DNA of 41,700 bases from an uncultured Clostridia bacterium (GTDB lineage: Bacteria > Bacillota > Clostridia > Christensenellales > Aristaeellaceae). The notes beneath the pieces were generated by a model. The model saw only the letters and a list, made by a program, of their open reading frames with translations, was not told the DNA's origin and did not search any database. How positions within the stretch are numbered: the first letter of the stretch is position 1; every line of letters starts with the position of its first letter. The translations under genes and the position numbers were made by a program. The stretch covers positions 1-41,700 of the forward strand of contig CANQKI010000008.1 of NCBI GenBank assembly GCA_947624355.1, read 5' to 3'. Below, one piece after another: positions 15,079 to 22,649 of the stretch.

Positions 15079-16212
15079 ATGCTGGTAAACAGGCCGCCCA
15101 TGGGCTGGAACACATGGAACACCTTTGGCTGGAACATATCGGACAAGCTGGTGCGGGAGAGCGCCGACGCGTTCGTCGATCTGGGCTTCAAAAAGGCCGG
15201 GTATGAATACATCGTGGTGGACGACTGCTGGAGCAAGAAGGTCCGCAACGCGGAAAATTTCCGTCTGGAGGCGGACCCGGACAAATTCCCCGAAGGCATG
15301 AAGGCCGTAGCGGATTACGTGCACGGCAAGGGGCTGAAGTTCGGCATGTACTCCTGCGCGGGCCAGCGCACCTGCGGGGATTTTCCCGGCTCCTTCGACC
15401 ATGAATTCCTGGACGCGGAGACCTTCGCATCCTGGGGCGTGGATTTCCTGAAGTACGATTTCTGCTACAAGCCCGCTTTCATTGAAGGGCAGCTTTTGTA
15501 CCGCCGCATGGGCATGGCCCTTCGCGCCTGCGGCCGGGACATTCTCTATTCCGCCTGCAACTGGGGCAGCGACAACGTATGGCAGTGGATCCGCTCCACG
15601 GGCGCGCACATGTACCGCTCCACGGGCGATATTTTCGACACGCCCGAATCCTATCGCAAGATCGCGGCCAGCCAGCTGGACAAGCTGGGGGCCTCGGCCA
15701 ACAACTGCTTCAACGACGTGGATATGCTGACGGTGGGCATGTACGGCAAGGGCAATGTGGGTTCCAAGGGCTGCACCGACGCGGATTACCGCAGCCAGTT
15801 CGCCCTGTGGTGCCTGTTCTCGGCCCCGCTGATGCTGGGGTGCGATATCCGGTCCATTAACGAGCAGTCCCTGAAACTGGTCACCAATCCCGACCTCATC
15901 CGCATCGACCAGGACGCGGAGGCCCGGCCCCCCATGTGCCAGACCGAGAACGGCTGGGACGGCACCAAGCACATCCTGATGAAGCACCTGGACGACGGCA
16001 GGTACGCCCTGGGCCTCTTCAATTTCGAGGAGCACGACCAGGAAATTTCCGTCACCTACAGCGATTTCGGCCTGCCCGCTTCCGCCGGGTACGACGTGAG
16101 CTGCCGGGACGTGCTGGGGGACGACGGCGAAAAGGTGTACCGGGAATACATGCGGGCGAAAGTGCCCGCCCATGACTGCAAGGTGTACATCTGCACCCTG
16201 GTGAAAAGATGA
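15079..16212 (+). CDS. Alpha-galactosidase, glycoside hydrolase family 27
   Basis: This 377-residue GH27 enzyme starts at ATG 15079 after AAAGGAGG. It shows the family opening PPMGWNTWNTFGWNI (6-20) and YIVVDDCW (44-51). KYDFCY carries the nucleophile Asp127. FNDVDMLTVG carries the acid/base Asp215, with Val replacing the usual Pro. CLFSAPLMLGCDIR is the last barrel strand, followed by a beta-sandwich tail. It has no signal peptide, so it acts on imported alpha-galactosides such as melibiose or raffinose oligosaccharides in the cytoplasm. It has its own promoter and overlaps the next small gene by four bases. No sugar transporter or LacI/AraC regulator accompanies it. Confidence 0.95.
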   Translation: MLVNRPPMGWNTWNTFGWNISDKLVRESADAFVDLGFKKAGYEYIVVDDCWSKKVRNAENFRLEADPDKFPEGMKAVADYVHGKGLKFGMYSCAGQRTCGDFPGSFDHEFLDAETFASWGVDFLKYDFCYKPAFIEGQLLYRRMGMALRACGRDILYSACNWGSDNVWQWIRSTGAHMYRSTGDIFDTPESYRKIAASQLDKLGASANNCFNDVDMLTVGMYGKGNVGSKGCTDADYRSQFALWCLFSAPLMLGCDIRSINEQSLKLVTNPDLIRIDQDAEARPPMCQTENGWDGTKHILMKHLDDGRYALGLFNFEEHDQEISVTYSDFGLPASAGYDVSCRDVLGDDGEKVYREYMRAKVPAHDCKVYICTLVKR

Positions 16213-16397
16213 CCTGCGCCCGCTGCGGCCGGGACATTTCCCGGGACGAGGCGGCCCTGTGCCGCAAGCTCATCAACCGGGGCACCACCACCTTCTTCTG
16301 CTTTGAATGCCTGGCAAAGGATTTTAAGCTCCGGGTGGAGGACCTGAAGGAAATGATCGTCCGCTTCCGGGAGGCGGGGTGCACCCTGTTCAGATAA
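16209..16397 (+). CDS. Small zinc-ribbon protein
   Basis: This 62-residue protein starts with the ATG that overlaps the alpha-galactosidase stop (ATGA), a sign of translational coupling. MTCARCGRDISRDEAALCRK gives a CxxC, and FFCFECLAKDF a second CxxC, so it probably binds one zinc. The C-terminal half is helical (VEDLKEMIVRFREAG). I know of similar short cysteine proteins in clostridial genomes but of no function. A structural or nucleic-acid-binding role is a guess. An imperfect hairpin (GGCTTCC 16409-16415 with GGAAGCC 16432-16438) follows its stop and may be a weak terminator. Confidence 0.75.
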   Translation: MTCARCGRDISRDEAALCRKLINRGTTTFFCFECLAKDFKLRVEDLKEMIVRFREAGCTLFR

Positions 16398-16480
16398 CAA
16401 TCCAAAGCGGCTTCCGGGAGCGAATTGCCCTGGAAGCCCATTCTATATCCTTATCTTTTTTCATGCACCGGAGGCTTTTC

Positions 16481-17134
16481 ATGAAAACCATCCTGATCGT
16501 GGACGACGACGCCGATATCGGCAACCTGCTGGAAGAGGCCCTCCGCCGGGCGGGGTACGGCACGCTGCGGGCCTATTCGGGCACGGAAGCGCTGCTGGTG
16601 CTGGAAAAGCAGCGGCCTGACCTGATTCTGCTGGACTTGATGCTGCCCGGCCTGGCGGGCGAGGACGCGCTGCCCCGGATGCGCGGCATTCCGGTCATTG
16701 TGCTGAGCGCCCGGGCGGGAACGGAGGATAAGGTAGCCTTATTGACCTTAGGAGCGGAGGATTACATTACCAAGCCCTTTGATATCCGGGAAGTGCTGGC
16801 CCGGGTGGCGGCGCGGCTGCGGGCCCCGGCGGCGGTGCGGGACGAATGCGTGCGCGGGGACATTGCCCTCGACGCGGAAACCCGTACCCTTACCGCGCCC
16901 GGCGGTCAGGCGCACCTGACCCGGACGGAATGCGCCGTGCTGCGGCTGCTGATGCAAAACAGCGGCCGGGTCATCACCCGCTCCCGGCTGCTGGACGAAA
17001 TGGGCCTGGATACCCCGGACGGCACGGAGGCGTCCCTCAAAACCCATGTGAGCAACCTGCGCAAAAAGCTGCGGGATATCGGCTGCCCGGACTGCATCGA
17101 GGCGGTGTGGGGCATCGGTTATAAATTCGATTGA
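16481..17134 (+). CDS. OmpR/PhoB-family response regulator
   Basis: This 217-residue regulator has an N-terminal receiver (acidic DDD at 8-10, phospho-acceptor Asp52 in LILLDLMLPG, and Lys in YITKPF) and a C-terminal winged helix (LTRTECAVLRLLMQNSGRV ... VSNLRKKL ... GIGYKFD). CCGGAGG precedes the ATG, and a longer open frame upstream is rejected. It starts a run of regulator, ABC ATPase, permease and histidine kinase, a layout common for antibiotic or lantibiotic sensing and efflux systems. Direct repeats just after its stop (17135-17153) look like its own operator on the transporter promoter. Confidence 0.92.
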   Translation: MKTILIVDDDADIGNLLEEALRRAGYGTLRAYSGTEALLVLEKQRPDLILLDLMLPGLAGEDALPRMRGIPVIVLSARAGTEDKVALLTLGAEDYITKPFDIREVLARVAARLRAPAAVRDECVRGDIALDAETRTLTAPGGQAHLTRTECAVLRLLMQNSGRVITRSRLLDEMGLDTPDGTEASLKTHVSNLRKKLRDIGCPDCIEAVWGIGYKFD

Positions 17135-17153
17135 TCTTAACCGAATCTTGACC
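17135..17153 (+). promoter_or_regulatory. Putative response-regulator operator (direct repeats, 11-base period)
   Basis: TCTTAACC (17135-17142) and TCTTGACC (17146-17153) repeat with an 11-base period, as expected for OmpR/PhoB dimers binding head to tail. They lie immediately upstream of a weak promoter for the transporter genes. Confidence 0.5.
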
Positions 17154-17164
17154 TTTTTCCCGCC

Positions 17165-17192
17165 TTGTTTCCCGACCCTTTTGCGGTATCCT
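17165..17192 (+). promoter_or_regulatory. Weak promoter of the ABC transporter-kinase genes
   Basis: TTGTTT (17165-17170), a 16-base spacer, TATCCT (17187-17192). The poor match fits a promoter that needs activation by the regulator bound at 17135-17153. Confidence 0.45.
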
Positions 17193-17224
17193 GCAGGCAT
17201 CGGGAAACAAAGGAGGTTTCTGCA

Positions 17225-18145
17225 ATGGAAAACGCACTGACGGCAACCGATCTAAGCAAGGTTTACGGGCGGAAACAGTTCCGCGCCCTGGACGGGTGCA
17301 GCGTGAATGTGCCTGTCGGGGTCATTTACGGCCTCATCGGCCCCAACGGCGCGGGCAAGACCACCCTGCTGCGGGTGGTCTGCGGCCTGCAGCGGCCAAG
17401 CGGCGGCGGGTACAGCCTGTGGGGCGTGCCCCACGACGGAAAAAACATCGGCCCCGTCCGGCGGCGGCTGGGCGCGGTGATCGAGGCCCCGGCCCTGGAC
17501 CCGCACATGACCGCCCGGGAAAACCTGCGCAGGCAGTACCGCATCCTGGGCCTGCCCGACGAGGGGGACATTCCCGACCTGCTGGCCTTTGCGGGCCTTG
17601 GGGACACGGGAAAGAAGAAGGCGCGGGATTTTTCCCTGGGTATGCGCCAGCGGCTGGGCATCGCCATGGCCCTGGCGGGCGGGCCGGATTTACTGCTGCT
17701 GGACGAACCCCTGAACGGCCTGGACCCCCAGGGCGTCATTGACGTGCGGGAAATGATCCTGCGGCTCCGGGCCGAGCGGCGCATGACCGTGCTCATTTCC
17801 AGCCATAACCTGGGTGAACTGGAAAAGATCGCCACCCATTACGGCTTTCTGGAAAAGGGCCGCACGGTGCGGGAAATCACCGCCGCCGAACTGGAAAAGA
17901 GCGGGGAAAGGCGGCTGCGCGTCACGGTCAGCGATGTGAATATCCTGGCCCGGGCGCTGTATGCCCGGGGAATCGATTACCGGGTGCTGTCCGGAAACGA
18001 GGCGGCGGTGTACGGCGCGGTCACGCCCGTGGAGCTTTCCGCCATCCTGGCGAAAGAGGGCTGCGAAATCCTTTCCCTCGAGGAAAGCGGCGAAACCCTG
18101 GAAAGCTATTACGTGAACCTGATGGGAGGCGAAAAGCATGCGTAA
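17225..18145 (+). CDS. ABC transporter ATP-binding protein (bacitracin/lantibiotic type)
   Basis: This 306-residue ATPase has Walker A GPNGAGKTT (39-47), signature FSLGMRQRLGIA, Walker B LLLLDEPLNGLDP and switch His in LISSHN, followed by a C-terminal extension (about 215-306) usual in BcrA-like drug and immunity exporters. It would power the membrane partner encoded by the next gene, which overlaps it by eight bases. AAGGAGG precedes the ATG. Regulation by the flanking two-component pair is inferred from the operator and gene order. Confidence 0.92.
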   Translation: MENALTATDLSKVYGRKQFRALDGCSVNVPVGVIYGLIGPNGAGKTTLLRVVCGLQRPSGGGYSLWGVPHDGKNIGPVRRRLGAVIEAPALDPHMTARENLRRQYRILGLPDEGDIPDLLAFAGLGDTGKKKARDFSLGMRQRLGIAMALAGGPDLLLLDEPLNGLDPQGVIDVREMILRLRAERRMTVLISSHNLGELEKIATHYGFLEKGRTVREITAAELEKSGERRLRVTVSDVNILARALYARGIDYRVLSGNEAAVYGAVTPVELSAILAKEGCEILSLEESGETLESYYVNLMGGEKHA

Positions 18146-18953
18146 CGTCTTTTTTGCCGACCTGATGACCTGCAAGAACCCCTGGTGGCTCTATTGCGGC
18201 GGCGCGGCCGGGCTGCTGGCGGCCCTCAATCAATATCAGGACAAACTCCGCTACGGCGACGTATGCCCCATGGACGAAACGCTGACCACCGTTTTTCCGT
18301 TCGCGGGCTTTCTCATCTGCCTCTTCTGCGGCCTGTTCGCGGGCAGTGAAGCGGAAAACGGCGGCCTGCGGCGGCAGGTGATTGCGGGCCACAGCCGGGC
18401 GAAAATTTACCTGGCGCACCTGCTTTTTACGCTGCTGGCGGGCGTATCCGCCGCGGCGGTCTATCTGCTCTTCAACATCGTTCCCGGCCTGCTCCTGCTG
18501 GACGCGCCCAAATCGTCCCTGGGGCCGACGGTGGTGCGGCTGTGCCTGGGCACGCTGACCCTGGCCGTCTTTGCCGCCCTGTTCCACATGATCGCCATGC
18601 TGGCCGGGAACCGGGCGCGGGCGCTGCTTTTGTGCATCCTGGTGTTCCTGGGCATGCTGATGCTGGCCGCCCTGATTGAGGGCCGCCTGGAAGCGCCCGA
18701 ATCCATTTCCGCGTATACGATGACGGTGGACGGCGTGCAGGAGGTCGCTTCCGAGCCCAATCCACGTTACCTCTCCCCCGCCGCCCGGCAGGCGTGCCAG
18801 TTCGTGATGATGCTGCTGCCCGCCGGCCAGGCCCTGCAATTGACCATGGGCGGGCTGCCCTGGCCCTGGCTGGCGGCCGGCTGCTCCCTGCTGGTGACGG
18901 CGGGGGCCACCCTGGCGGGAATCTTTCTCTTCCGGAAAAAAGACTTGAAGTGA
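18138..18953 (+). CDS. ABC-2 type transporter permease
   Basis: This 271-residue membrane protein has about six hydrophobic segments (near 20-30, 52-68, 94-117, 131-151, 160-175 and 242-263). The opening MRNVFFADLMTCKNP and the segment SEAENGGLRRQVIAGHSRAKIYLAHLL match the cytoplasmic coupling region of BcrB/NatB-like permeases. It forms the export channel with the upstream ATPase, whose gene it overlaps. A loop at about 185-225 (EAPESISAYTMTVDG) is probably extracellular. The substrate is unknown: peptide antibiotic efflux or self-immunity is most likely from context. Confidence 0.85.
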   Translation: MRNVFFADLMTCKNPWWLYCGGAAGLLAALNQYQDKLRYGDVCPMDETLTTVFPFAGFLICLFCGLFAGSEAENGGLRRQVIAGHSRAKIYLAHLLFTLLAGVSAAAVYLLFNIVPGLLLLDAPKSSLGPTVVRLCLGTLTLAVFAALFHMIAMLAGNRARALLLCILVFLGMLMLAALIEGRLEAPESISAYTMTVDGVQEVASEPNPRYLSPAARQACQFVMMLLPAGQALQLTMGGLPWPWLAAGCSLLVTAGATLAGIFLFRKKDLK

Positions 18954-18963
18954 GGCGAATGCC

Positions 18964-19848
18964 ATGAGCGGCTGGCTGGGCGCGGCCCTTTCTCTGATGA
19001 CGGTTCTGGCCCTTTCCCTGGCGGGCAAGCTGTTCGTTCTGCGGCGGGATATGGCGATGCTGGCCGACGCCCTGGGCGCGCGGCTGGAGACCGATACCAA
19101 CGCGCTCCTGACCCTGCCCTGCCGGGACCGGGCCCTGCGCCGCCTGGCCAGCCGGCTCAATGACGAGCTGCAGACGCTGATCCGCGCCCGGCATCGCTAT
19201 CAGCAGGGGGACGCGGAGCTGAAAGCCGCCATTGCCGGTATTTCCCACGACCTGCGGACGCCGCTCACCGCCATTCTGGGCTATCTGGACCTGACCGAAC
19301 GGGAAACCAAAAGCGAAAACGCGGCCCGCTATCTCGCCGTCGTGCGGGAGCGGGCCAACGCCATGGCACGCCTCACGGAGGACCTGTTTTCCTACACCCT
19401 GGCCGCCGCCGGGCAGGAGGGCGCGGCCCGGCAGGAAGTGAGCCTGAACGCCGCGCTGGAAGAAAGCCTGGCCGCCGCCTATACCGTTCTGACGGAAAAG
19501 GGCATTGCACCCCAGGTGCGCATGCCCGGTCGCCCCGTAACGCGCCGCCTGGACCCCGCCGCCCTGAACCGCGTTTTCAGTAATCTTCTAAGCAATGCCG
19601 CCCGCTACAGCGACGGCGATCTGGAAATCACGCTGACCGAAGCCGGGGAAATCACCTTCTCCAATGCCGCGCCCCATCTGACCCCCGTCCAGGCCGCCCG
19701 GCTCTTTGACCGCTTCTATACCGTATCCGCCGCCCCAAGCGCCGCGGGTCTGGGCCTTTCCATCGCCAGGCTGCTGACTGAGCGCATGGGCGGCGACATC
19801 GGCGCGGAATACCGGGATGGACGCCTCACCGTGCGGCTGCGTTTCTGA
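18964..19848 (+). CDS. Sensor histidine kinase
   Basis: This 294-residue kinase has one N-terminal membrane segment (about 5-26) and almost no extracellular part, as in intramembrane-sensing kinases that respond through an ABC partner. The dimerisation box is ISHDLRTPLTAILGYLDL, with phospho-acceptor His95. The N box is FSNLLSNAARYSDGD. The F and G2 boxes are RLFDRFYTV and AGLGLSIARLLTERMGG. The typical G1 DxGxG is degenerate (TLTEAGEITFSNAAP), as often seen in this subfamily. GTGAGG lies before the ATG. It pairs with the regulator at 16481, from which it is separated by the transporter genes. Confidence 0.9.
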   Translation: MSGWLGAALSLMTVLALSLAGKLFVLRRDMAMLADALGARLETDTNALLTLPCRDRALRRLASRLNDELQTLIRARHRYQQGDAELKAAIAGISHDLRTPLTAILGYLDLTERETKSENAARYLAVVRERANAMARLTEDLFSYTLAAAGQEGAARQEVSLNAALEESLAAAYTVLTEKGIAPQVRMPGRPVTRRLDPAALNRVFSNLLSNAARYSDGDLEITLTEAGEITFSNAAPHLTPVQAARLFDRFYTVSAAPSAAGLGLSIARLLTERMGGDIGAEYRDGRLTVRLRF

Positions 19849-19853
19849 TGCGG

Positions 19854-20736
19854 GGCCCTTCTTGGGGGACTCCCCGTCCCCCAAACCCCCGGCCAGGGGG
19901 ATGATCCCCCTGGACCCGCGGCTGCGGAACGGGGTGGGCGTGAAATACGAGCAATGTGCCGCTGTTGCGTTTGGGTACGCGATAGTGTGACGGTCCAGGG
20001 CACCAAAAAAAGCCGGGAAAACCGCCGGGGAAAAGCAAGCTTTTCCCGATCGGTTGTTCCCGGCTTTTTCCCGGATACGCAAGCGTATCCGGGCTGGCGG
20101 CGTACCGCCGCCGTGCCCTGGGCCTGCGCGGGTGTTCTTCATTGCGTTCGTGTTGTGCTGCTGAATCGCCATCCATGTTCCGCACGCGGCAAGCTGCTTT
20201 GTATCCGTTATCCGAAGCGCTTTGTACGCAAAGCAAAAGCATGCAGTGCTTTCTTTCAATGCTTTACTCCCGTTTTTATCAGGATAAACGAAACGTCTTG
20301 CGGGTACAGCGGAAAACAAGTTATGTTTCGCAACAACGTTTTGCACGCAGCAAGCAGTTTTCTGACCTCCGGCAGCAGGTTCAACGAAACACTTTACGAA
20401 CGCAACGGGAAACACGTTCCACTTCTCAACGACACTTGCACGCGACAAAATGCTTTGTCGCCACCCCCCCGCCGGGGCAGGGCGGCCATGGGCCGCCGCC
20501 CGGAGGGCTTGCCCTCCGGAGAAAGACAAAATGCCCGATCCGTAGGGCGTGCTTGCACGCTTCTCGGTCGGGCTTTTGGCTTTCGTGCTGCCCCGGCGTC
20601 TCCTAACGACACCCACAACAGCTCCAGCGGCACACAAGTTTGATATAAGCGCCAGCTCCGTTCCGCAGCCGCGGGTCCAGGGGGATCATCCCCCTGGCCG
20701 GGGGCTTGGGGGACGGGCAGTCCCCCAAGAAGGGCC
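19854..20736. repeat. Composite hairpin element, copy 2, with 78-bp terminal inverted repeats
   Basis: Bases 19854-19931 and the complement of 20736-20659 agree at 76 of 78 positions, counted by eye, and are closed by GGCCCTTCTTGGGGGACT at each tip. Inside are module B (about 19992-20140, nested stem GCCGGGAAAACC/GGTTGTTCCCGGC, then the CCGGATACGC and GGCGGC hairpins), module C (about 20174-20462, containing a 96-base-period repeat) and module D (about 20473-20605, stems GCCCGA/TCGGGC and GGAGGGC/GCCCTCC). It starts five bases after the histidine kinase stop. It contains no transposase or credible protein gene. The size and ends recall a MITE-like non-autonomous element. Confidence 0.9.
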
Positions 20737-20755
20737 GGGGGCTGAAGAAGCCCCC
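20737..20755. repeat. Extra GGGGGCT hairpin beside copy 2
   Basis: GGGGGCT (20737-20743) pairs with AGCCCCC (20749-20755), the same kind of tip hairpin found at the ends of copies 3 and 4, here abutting the right end of copy 2. It may be the remnant of another element end. Confidence 0.5.
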
Positions 20756-20764
20756 GGGGGCCCC

Positions 20765-20793
20765 TTGCCTGCAAAAGAAAAGCGTGCTATGAT
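20765..20793 (+). promoter_or_regulatory. Promoter of the glycerophosphodiesterase gene
   Basis: TTGCCT (20765-20770), 17 bases, TATGAT (20788-20793), just outside copy 2 of the repeat. Confidence 0.65.
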
Positions 20794-20822
20794 AGGCATG
20801 AAACGAACAAGGAGGGAGCGGC

Positions 20823-21542
20823 ATGGACACCCTGCATCTGAACGATCCCCGGGTGAAGATGGTGGCGCACCGGGGGCTGAGCGGTTTTGAAACGGAAAAC
20901 ACCTGCGCGGCCTTTGCGGCGGCGGGCTGCCGCAGCTATTTCGGCATCGAAACGGACGTGCACCGCACGCTGGACGGCCAATTCGTCATCATTCACGACG
21001 ACAACACCCGCCGGGTGGCCGGGGAAGCGCTGGAGGTGGAAAGCACCGATTTTGAGACGTTGAGCCGCCTGCGCCTCTTTGACACGGACGGGAAGACCGT
21101 ACGGCGGGACCTGATTCTGCCCACGTTGGAGGAATATATCCGGGTCTGCAAAAAGTACGGAAAAAATTCCGTGCTGGAACTGAAAAATCACTTTGCGCCG
21201 GAGGATATCGACCGCATCATCGCCGTCATCCGGGACGAGGGCTGGCTGGAACGCACGATTTTCATTTCCTTTGACCTGCCCAACATGGTCTGCGTCCGGG
21301 AAAAGCTGCCCGGACAGAAGGCGCAGTTCCTCACATCGGAATACACGGGCGATCTGGAAGATACGCTGAAAAAATACCGGCTGGACCTGGACATCTACTA
21401 CCGTGCCCTTCCCCCTGACCGCGTCCGGGCCCTGCATGAAGCGGGAATCGAAATCAACGTCTGGACGGTAAACGACCTATCCGACGCCCGCCGCCTGGCC
21501 GATTGCGGCGTGGATTACATCACCAGCAATATCGTGGAATAA
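20823..21542 (+). CDS. Glycerophosphodiester phosphodiesterase
   Basis: This 239-residue GDPD-family enzyme hydrolyses glycerophosphodiesters to glycerol-3-phosphate and an alcohol. The motifs are in place: AHRGLSGFETENT (HRG at 16-18), GIETDVHRTLDGQFVIIHDD (Glu43, Asp45 and His58 for metal and catalysis), LELKNH, and INVWTVND near the C-terminus. It has no signal peptide and is of usual length for the bacterial cytoplasmic form. AAGGAGGGAG precedes the ATG. It is monocistronic between copy 2 of the repeat and a strong terminator. Confidence 0.93.
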   Translation: MDTLHLNDPRVKMVAHRGLSGFETENTCAAFAAAGCRSYFGIETDVHRTLDGQFVIIHDDNTRRVAGEALEVESTDFETLSRLRLFDTDGKTVRRDLILPTLEEYIRVCKKYGKNSVLELKNHFAPEDIDRIIAVIRDEGWLERTIFISFDLPNMVCVREKLPGQKAQFLTSEYTGDLEDTLKKYRLDLDIYYRALPPDRVRALHEAGIEINVWTVNDLSDARRLADCGVDYITSNIVE

Positions 21543-21550
21543 GCCAGACA

Positions 21551-21600
21551 AAAAAAGCGCCCGGCCGATGGGAAAAAGCCTGTCGGCCGGGCGTTTGCGT
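21551..21600. terminator. Bidirectional terminator
   Basis: CGCCCGGCCGA (21558-21568) pairs perfectly with TCGGCCGGGCG (21583-21593). A-run 21550-21556 gives a T-tract on the minus strand, while TTTGCGTTATTT serves the plus strand. It separates the convergent genes at 21542 and 21604. Confidence 0.85.
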
Positions 21601-21603
21601 TAT

Positions 21604-22632
21604 TTATCCGTTTAACTGAAATGCCTGCCAGCACTGGGTGTGGAATTTCCGGCGCAGGGGCAGCAGCTTCACGTTTTCCCGGGTGGGGCACACCCGGTTG
21701 CTGAGCAGGATGGCCCAATAGCCCGTCCGGGGCTCGATGGCAATGGAGGTGCCCGTATAGCCCGTGTGGCCGAAAGTACCCAGGGGCATGCCGCCCATAA
21801 AGCTCAAATCTTTGCCTATCACCTGAAAGCCCAGGCCCCGGCCATCGTCCCCGTCCGGGGTATAATTGCGGACGGCCGCCTCCATGGTCTCCCGGCGGAG
21901 CAGGGGCGCGCCCATGGCCGCCAGCATCCGGCAGAAGATTTCGCAGTCGTTCAGGCTCATGAACACCCCCGCATTGCCCGATACGCCGTTTTGGAACCGG
22001 GCGTTTTCGTCGTGCACCACGCCGATGAGCGGCCGCCCGGTCTCCGGGTCGGTCCCGGCGGCGGGGAAGGGGCAGGGGCCGTAGGCCGTTTCCCGAAGAT
22101 TCAGCGGCGCAAAGACCATTTCCGCCGCGATCCGGTCCAGGGGCTTCCCGTGGGTCTTTTCCAGTATTTTGGCCAGCAGAATGAGCCCCATGCAGGAATA
22201 AAGGGGCCGCCTGCCCGGCACTTCGGCCAGGGGATAGCGCAGAATACAGTCCGTGATTTCGCCTGGGGCAATCCCCGCCCGATCCAGCCGGAAGGTGGGA
22301 ATCAGCCCGGCGGTATGGGTCATGAGCATTTTTACCGTAATGCCCTTTTTGTCCTCCGGCGCGTCAAAGAAATCCCCCAGGGTGTCCGTCAGGCGCAGGG
22401 CGCCCCGTTCGATATCCTGCAGTGCGATCATGGTGGGCCCGATGATTTTGGAGACGGAGGCCATATCGTACCGGGTGTGCCGATTCGTCGGCGCGCCGCC
22501 GGGCAGCGGGATTTCCCCCACGCAGGCCTCGGCCAGCACGGTATCGCCCCGGCCCAGGGCGGCGCAGGCGGAAGGATAGCAGCCCGTATCAAGCCCCTCT
22601 TGCAGCAGGCGCTCCACCAATTCCTGCAGCAT
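21604..22632 (-). CDS. Serine hydrolase, beta-lactamase family
   Basis: This 342-residue PF00144 protein is a second, unrelated-looking copy of the fold. YDMASVSKIIGPTMIALQ carries SVSK with the nucleophile Ser. PLYSCMGLILLAKIL holds the YxN-position Tyr but with Cys in place of Asn. GHTGYTGTSIAIEP is the KTG-like HTG motif. It is cytoplasmic, probably a peptidase or esterase acting on wall-derived or D-Ala compounds. The ATG at 22632 (GGGGGAGAG upstream) is preferred to a GTG seven codons earlier that overlaps the peptidase stop. It is the last gene of the purA-peptidase-hydrolase series. Confidence 0.9.
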   Translation of the reverse strand: MLQELVERLLQEGLDTGCYPSACAALGRGDTVLAEACVGEIPLPGGAPTNRHTRYDMASVSKIIGPTMIALQDIERGALRLTDTLGDFFDAPEDKKGITVKMLMTHTAGLIPTFRLDRAGIAPGEITDCILRYPLAEVPGRRPLYSCMGLILLAKILEKTHGKPLDRIAAEMVFAPLNLRETAYGPCPFPAAGTDPETGRPLIGVVHDENARFQNGVSGNAGVFMSLNDCEIFCRMLAAMGAPLLRRETMEAAVRNYTPDGDDGRGLGFQVIGKDLSFMGGMPLGTFGHTGYTGTSIAIEPRTGYWAILLSNRVCPTRENVKLLPLRRKFHTQCWQAFQLNG

Positions 22633-22649
22633 GGTTTCTCTCCCCCGTT

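Noticed and set aside
20394-20774. Open frames inside repeat copy 2 (both strands)
   Set aside because: They are low-complexity Arg/Pro/Gly products of palindromic GC-rich modules, not conserved in frame between copies.
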